Assembly (NCBI GenBank): GCA_003599475.1
Contig: QZKK01000252.1
Location: forward strand, 1-14,800
Origin: Desulfobacteraceae bacterium
GTDB taxonomy: Bacteria; Desulfobacterota; Desulfobacteria; Desulfobacterales; SURF-15
Direction of reading: 5' to 3'
Length of the DNA: 14,800 nt
The position numbers were made by a program, and so were the translations under genes. Every line of letters begins with the position of its first letter. Position 1 is the stretch's first letter. This document shows, in pieces, positions 13,820 through 14,800 of this stretch. The notes below the pieces were generated by a model. It did not search any database, had not been told where the DNA came from, and was given only the letters and a program-made list of their open reading frames with translations.

Positions 13820-14800
13820 TCATTCTTTCTGCGAACCTTCGTAAATTGCGGACAGAATCGCATCGGTTCTGCCGCTTTTCGGGAGGTAGGCGAAAGCACC
13901 GGCTTTTGCCATTGCGGCGGCCATATCCGATTCTTCGTACATCGAAAGGCCGATGATCCGGATGTGGGGAAGCTCCGATTTGATGATCCGGGTCGCCTCA
14001 AGGCCGTTCATCTTCGGCATATTGACATCCATCAGGATCACCCGGGGGTTGAGCGCCCTGGCTTTTTCGATGGCCGCAAGGCCGTTTTCAGCCTCCCCCA
14101 CGACTTCGATGTCATGGTAGTGCGAGAGCAGGGATGAAAGTCCCTTCCGCATCACCGTATGGTCATCGACAAGAAGCACACGGATCTTTCCTTCCGGAGC
14201 CGGGAGGTTTTCGGCCGGAATCCCCTCATGAGCACGCGTCGGGGCGGGAACGCCCCCCTCTTTTTCACGGACCGGTGCGATCAGGGTGAATCTCGCCCCG
14301 CTCCCGGGTGCGCTTTCCACCTCCAGGCGCCCCCCCATCAATTCCAGCCTCTCCTTGATGGTAATCAGGCCGTATCCGGAACCTTCGGCATTCTTCCACA
14401 ACCATTCGGGCGAAAACCCCGTTCCTTCATCGCTGACCACGATTCGCAGATTGTCCGAATCTCTATCCATTCGGATATGGGAAGCGTTCACCCCGGCGTG
14501 CTTGACCGTATTGAACAGCAGTTCACGGACCGCCTGAAAAAGGAGGATAACCATGTTTTCCTGGCGGATCGCGGCTCCGGGTGCGATCTCCAGCCTGACG
14601 GAAAATTCGAATCTTTCCTTCATCCATCTCGCCAGCCACTCCAGCGCCGCGGCCAGCCCCCGTTCATAGAGAATCGGCGGGGAAAGCTCGGCCGTTAGAG
14701 AACGGGAGGTCTGAATCGATTTTGCTATCAAGTCCAGAACGCTTTTTACGGCATCCCGCTGTTCCTGCGGAACATGGAGAGATAAGACTTCAAGGTTGAT
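13820..14800 (-). CDS. Hybrid histidine kinase with C-terminal receiver domain (partial, N-terminus outside window)
   Basis: The frame is open to the window edge, giving 326 codons of the C-terminal part. The first visible segment ([20 protein letters not shown]...[20 protein letters not shown]) is the second half of a HisKA_3-type dimerisation domain; the phospho-accepting His should lie just outside. The ATPase domain follows, with an N box [15 protein letters not shown]1 DEGTGF and G2 [18 protein letters not shown]. After a Pro/Ala-rich linker comes a complete receiver: acidic pair LLVDDH, phospho-acceptor Asp at 14027-14029 in LMDVNMP, Ser in IIGLSMY and Lys in YLPKSG. No helix-turn-helix follows, so the output must be another protein or a phosphorelay. 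A TTG at 14731 is a possible internal start but is not needed. Sensor domains are not visible. It is convergent with the small membrane peptide. Confidence 0.9.
   Translation of the reverse strand: MNLEVLSLHVPQEQRDAVKSVLDLIAKSIQTSRSLTAELSPPILYERGLAAALEWLARWMKERFEFSVRLEIAPGAAIRQENMVILLFQAVRELLFNTVKHAGVNASHIRMDRDSDNLRIVVSDEGTGFSPEWLWKNAEGSGYGLITIKERLELMGGRLEVESAPGSGARFTLIAPVREKEGGVPAPTRAHEGIPAENLPAPEGKIRVLLVDDHTVMRKGLSSLLSHYHDIEVVGEAENGLAAIEKARALNPRVILMDVNMPKMNGLEATRIIKSELPHIRIIGLSMYEESDMAAAMAKAGAFAYLPKSGRTDAILSAIYEGSQKE

Overview
The window reads as an ordinary-to-accessory stretch of a Gram-negative chromosome of moderately high GC. The gene families point towards a deltaproteobacterial (Desulfobacterota-type) organism: a TAXI-type TRAP transporter, DUF4136, DUF2914 and DUF2959 envelope proteins, lipoproteins with clear lipoboxes, and a diadenylate cyclase of the CdaA type. 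This placement is inferred from gene content only. No rRNA, tRNA, CRISPR array or intact mobile element was found.

Layout, left to right. (1) 1-3053, plus strand: a scrap of an IS4-family transposase reads in frame into a membrane GTPase-like gene that has lost its G domain. A complete membrane-anchored GTPase follows, overlapping it by 13 bases. (2) 3230-4966, plus strand: a DUF4136 lipoprotein whose signal peptide and domain lie in different frames, then an AI-2E/PerM-family permease. (3) 5036-7753, minus strand: a CsgD/LuxR-like regulator with a possible self-masking leader, then (transcribed first) a DUF2914 exported protein and a CdaA-YbbR fusion. (4) 8067-9262, plus strand: two lipoproteins, one with a PRC-barrel inside low-complexity Pro/Gln sequence and one small glycine-rich, closed by a strong terminator. 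(5) 9408-12316, minus strand: a TAXI substrate-binding protein and a fused TRAP permease, with a 13-bp hairpin between them and a good sigma70-like promoter upstream. (6) 12500-13150, minus strand: a DUF2959 lipoprotein. (7) 13151-13813: a mostly gene-free stretch with two very small plus-strand ORFs separated by a hairpin. (8) 13820-14800, minus strand: a hybrid histidine kinase with a C-terminal receiver domain, cut by the window end.

Taken together, much of the window concerns the cell envelope: at least four lipoproteins, an exported DUF2914 protein, membrane GTPases, two transporters and a c-di-AMP synthase carrying an extracytoplasmic YbbR module. Two control proteins, a LuxR-type regulator and a kinase-receiver hybrid, flank it. 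The most notable items are the CdaA-YbbR fusion coupled to DUF2914, the transposase/GTPase chimera beside an intact GTPase, the frameshift at a G5 run in the DUF4136 lipoprotein, and the small-ORF/hairpin region at 13.5-13.8 kb. I did not find a convincing wholly new multi-gene system.
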